A stretch of 64,000 bases of DNA from NCBI GenBank assembly GCA_964567125.1, contig CAZMLC010000006.1, forward strand, positions 1 to 64,000, written 5' to 3'. The notes beneath the pieces are model-generated. The model saw only the letters and a list, made by a program, of their open reading frames with translations. It ran no database searches and was not told where the DNA came from. The position numbers and the translations under genes are program-made. Positions 61,908 to 64,000 of this stretch are shown here, piece after piece. Origin of the DNA: CAZMLC01 sp964567125. GTDB lineage: Bacteria > Verrucomicrobiota > Kiritimatiellia > RFP12 > UBA1067. Each line of letters starts with the position of its first letter. Position 1 is the stretch's first letter.

Positions 61908-63635
61908 ATGAAAAACTACACACAGCTCTGGGAAGCCATCACTTCCCGTTTCCGCCCCGCCCTGTTCACCAGTTTCCAATCGGGCTATTCGTTAACCGCA
62001 TTCAACAGAGACTGCCTTGCCGGTATCATTGTCGGCATCGTGGCCATCCCGTTGGCGATCGCCTTCGGCATCGCCTCCGGCGTTTCTCCGACACAAGGCC
62101 TGATCACCGCCGTTGTTGCCGGTTTTCTCATCTCTGCCTTCAGCGGCAGCCACGTACAGGTCGGTGGACCGACCGGCGCGTTCATTGTCATTATCTACGG
62201 CATCGTCCAGAAATATGGCTATGACGGCCTTGCTGTCGCTACGATTATGGCCGGCATCTTCTTGATTTTGCTGGGCGCCTTCGGATTCGGAAAGATCATC
62301 AAGTATATCCCCTATCCTGTAACCGTCGGGTTCACCGCCGGCATTGCGCTGATTATCTTCGCCGGACAGATTAAGGATTTGCTCGGATTAACGATGGATA
62401 AAGTCCCTGCTGACTTCGTTGAAAAGATTTTGGCCTACGCGCAACATATTGATAGCACGCGCTGGCAGAACGTCCTTATCGGCAGCGTGACCATCGCGAT
62501 CTGCATTTACTGGAAACGCGTGACCGCCAAGGTTCCCGGCTCGCTCATCGCCGTGCTCGTGACGACCGTCGTCGTCTTTATTTTGCGCCATTTCAACCTG
62601 CTCTCGCCCGAGGTGGTTCAAACCATCGGCGATCGCTTCCCGGATGTGGCCAACGGCATGTCGATGCCGACCCCACACGTCCCTAGAGTCTCGTTGGAAA
62701 CATTCCGCGAAATGGTCTCCCCGGCCATCTCGATCGCGCTGCTGGCCGGCATTGAATCGCTCCTCTCCGCCGTGGTGGCGGACGGCATGACCGGTAAGCG
62801 CCATCACTCCAATACCGAACTGATCGGCCAAGGCATTGCCAACCTGTGCTCCCCGCTCTTCGGCGGCATCCCCGCAACGGGCGCCATTGCCCGTACGGCA
62901 ACCAACATCAAAAACGGCGGCATTTCGCCCGTTTCGGGCATCGTCCACGCCTTCTTCCTGCTGTTAGTCATGCTTTTCCTCGGAAAACTGGCGGCCTGGA
63001 TTCCGATGGCCACCCTCGGCGGCATCGTGGCTGTAGTGGCCTACAACATGAGCGAGTGGCGCAGCTTTGTCCGCCTCTTCCACAGCACCAAGAGCGATAC
63101 GATCGTGATGCTCGTGACCTTCTCGCTGACGGTTTTCATCGACCTCGTTGTCGCGATTCAAGCAGGCGTCCTGATCGCCAGCTTCCTCTTTATGCGCCGC
63201 ACAGCCGAAACCATGCGCACGCAGCACATCACCAACAAGAAATTCTCTGTCAACCAGAATTCGCCCGCGCATGCTGACCTCGGCCCCATTCCGGTAGGCG
63301 TTGAAATCTTTACGCTGGAGGGCGATCTCTTCTTCGGCGCGGCCGACCAGTTCCGCAGCGCGCTCTCCATCGCAGGGATTCTGCCCCGCGTTCTCGTGCT
63401 CGACATGACGCACGTGCTGAATATCGATGCGACTGTCCTGCATGCCCTCGAAGACGTCTACCTTGAGAGCAAACGCAAAGGGACGCGTCTCGTACTCTGC
63501 GGTGTTCATAGCCAGCCGCTGTTCGTCATGCAACGCGCTAATTTCCTCGATATGATCGGAACATCGAACACCTTCTGGTCGCTTAAAGAGGCGATGAATT
63601 ATCTGCGCGAGCCCAACACGCCGCCTAAGCCGTAA
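61908..63635 (+). CDS. SulP-family anion transporter with STAS domain
   Basis: The 575-aa protein has about 12 membrane segments with the SulP motif VGIVAIPLAIAFGIASGVSPTQGLITAVVAGF and VGGPTGAFIVIIYGIV, followed by IPATGAIARTATNIKNGG. A C-terminal STAS domain (about 455-560) has VLVLDMTHVLNIDATVLHALED. The N-domain sequence is of the SulP type, which includes sulfate, bicarbonate and dicarboxylate transporters; the substrate cannot be fixed here. It ends in a strong terminator and is last in the serA operon. Confidence 0.88.
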   Translation: MKNYTQLWEAITSRFRPALFTSFQSGYSLTAFNRDCLAGIIVGIVAIPLAIAFGIASGVSPTQGLITAVVAGFLISAFSGSHVQVGGPTGAFIVIIYGIVQKYGYDGLAVATIMAGIFLILLGAFGFGKIIKYIPYPVTVGFTAGIALIIFAGQIKDLLGLTMDKVPADFVEKILAYAQHIDSTRWQNVLIGSVTIAICIYWKRVTAKVPGSLIAVLVTTVVVFILRHFNLLSPEVVQTIGDRFPDVANGMSMPTPHVPRVSLETFREMVSPAISIALLAGIESLLSAVVADGMTGKRHHSNTELIGQGIANLCSPLFGGIPATGAIARTATNIKNGGISPVSGIVHAFFLLLVMLFLGKLAAWIPMATLGGIVAVVAYNMSEWRSFVRLFHSTKSDTIVMLVTFSLTVFIDLVVAIQAGVLIASFLFMRRTAETMRTQHITNKKFSVNQNSPAHADLGPIPVGVEIFTLEGDLFFGAADQFRSALSIAGILPRVLVLDMTHVLNIDATVLHALEDVYLESKRKGTRLVLCGVHSQPLFVMQRANFLDMIGTSNTFWSLKEAMNYLREPNTPPKP

Positions 63636-63661
63636 GCAGAAAACGTTCTGTTGCTTCGCGC

Positions 63662-63698
63662 AGAAGGGGCCGGTCAGATGACCGAGCCCCTTCTTTTT
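63662..63698 (+). terminator. Rho-independent terminator of serA-sulP operon
   Basis: AGAAGGGGC-CGGTC pairs with GACCG-(A)-GCCCCTTCT around an AGAT loop, with one bulged base, followed by a run of T. It is 27 bases after the SulP stop. Confidence 0.9.
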
Positions 63699-63699
63699 T

Positions 63700-64000
63700 T
63701 CACAGCAGCGACCACCCGTTGTGATAGGGCTGCCGCAGCAATCCATCGGCTTGAGGGTTGTTGGTCACCTTGAGCGCAACAGGATCAAACGCCACGCTCT
63801 TGCCTGTTTGAATCGCGAGATTGCCCAGCAGAACAAACTCGGTCAGCGGCACAGCCCAGTCAAAGTGACAGCCCGCCTTCTCGCCACCCTTGCAGGCCAC
63901 CATCCATTCGGCAAAGGTGTCGCCGCGCCGTACCAGGGTTTTCGGCAGATTCGCGAATTTTTCCGCACAGGTTGGCGTTAAAATCGTACTGTCGAGCATG
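63700..64000 (-). CDS. Gfo/Idh/MocA-family oxidoreductase, C-terminal part (partial)
   Basis: Only the C-terminal 100 residues are in the window; the gene continues past its right edge. The segment EFVLLGNLAIQTGKSVAFDPVALKVTNNPQADGLLRQPYHNGWSLL is the typical C-terminus of the Gfo/Idh/MocA proteins of planctomycetes and verrucomicrobia, with the preceding AGCHFDWAVPLTE. These are NAD(P)-dependent sugar or alcohol oxidoreductases. The Met at 63999 is internal, not the start. It converges on the SulP gene across the terminator. Confidence 0.8.
   Translation of the reverse strand, partial: MLDSTILTPTCAEKFANLPKTLVRRGDTFAEWMVACKGGEKAGCHFDWAVPLTEFVLLGNLAIQTGKSVAFDPVALKVTNNPQADGLLRQPYHNGWSLL

Overview
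The window looks like a chromosomal segment of a Gram-negative bacterium of the PVC superphylum, most likely a Kiritimatiellota-type organism. This placement is an inference from gene content. It rests on outer-membrane machinery (LptE and BamD homologues), a diphosphate-dependent phosphofructokinase, very large secreted multidomain proteins with thrombospondin-3-like calcium repeats, and a Gfo/Idh-family oxidoreductase of the type common in that superphylum. No rRNA, tRNA, CRISPR array, insertion sequence or prophage was seen. The sequence is a scaffold with three 100-N gaps. Each gap is flanked by the same 55 bp on both sides, so the Ns look artificial and the interrupted genes are probably intact.

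Layout. 1-5.8 kb: PadR regulator plus methyltransferase; a guanidinium exporter (Gdx/SugE) under a clear guanidine-II riboswitch; a 1099-aa secreted discoidin/Fn3/PA14 protein; two small proteins of unknown role. 6.3-9 kb: cmk, a 38-aa membrane microprotein and uup. 9-10.7 kb (minus): dciA-like, maf and a coiled-coil membrane protein. 10.8-14.5 kb (plus): pfp, rimO and an orphan JetD-like TOPRIM protein. 14.7-23.3 kb (minus): split chromate transporter, transketolase, an unknown 707-aa protein coupled to a MurU-AmgK fusion, folB and a membrane/helical protein. 23.6-28 kb (plus): bestrophin-like membrane protein, parvulin, hemL and glycerate kinase. 28-29.7 kb (minus): VTT protein, upp and an HU-like protein. 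29.8-33.9 kb (minus): glycogen genes glgB and glgA behind a secreted coiled-coil protein. 34.1-52.1 kb: a secreted DUF4352-like protein (plus), then a minus-strand surface block of small membrane protein, 3549-aa giant protein, M6 metalloprotease and M24 aminopeptidase. 52.3-57.4 kb (minus): bamD-like, lptE, hflX, rsmI and a B12-type radical SAM gene. 57.5-63.6 kb (plus): serA, prmA, lipoprotein hydrolase and SulP transporter. The window ends inside a Gfo/Idh oxidoreductase.

The most unusual signal is a 23-bp palindromic motif, GTGGCAGCC-N5-GGCTGCCAC, found eight times. Seven copies lie inside unrelated protein genes, always in the same codon phase (V-A-A-x-x-A-A-T). In at least two conserved proteins the motif seems to replace rather than interrupt the family sequence, so it behaves more like a genome-wide DNA signal than a mobile insertion. 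Other points of note are the MurU-AmgK fusion, the orphan JetD-like gene, the 38-aa ORF and terminators placed very close to, or inside, the next gene.
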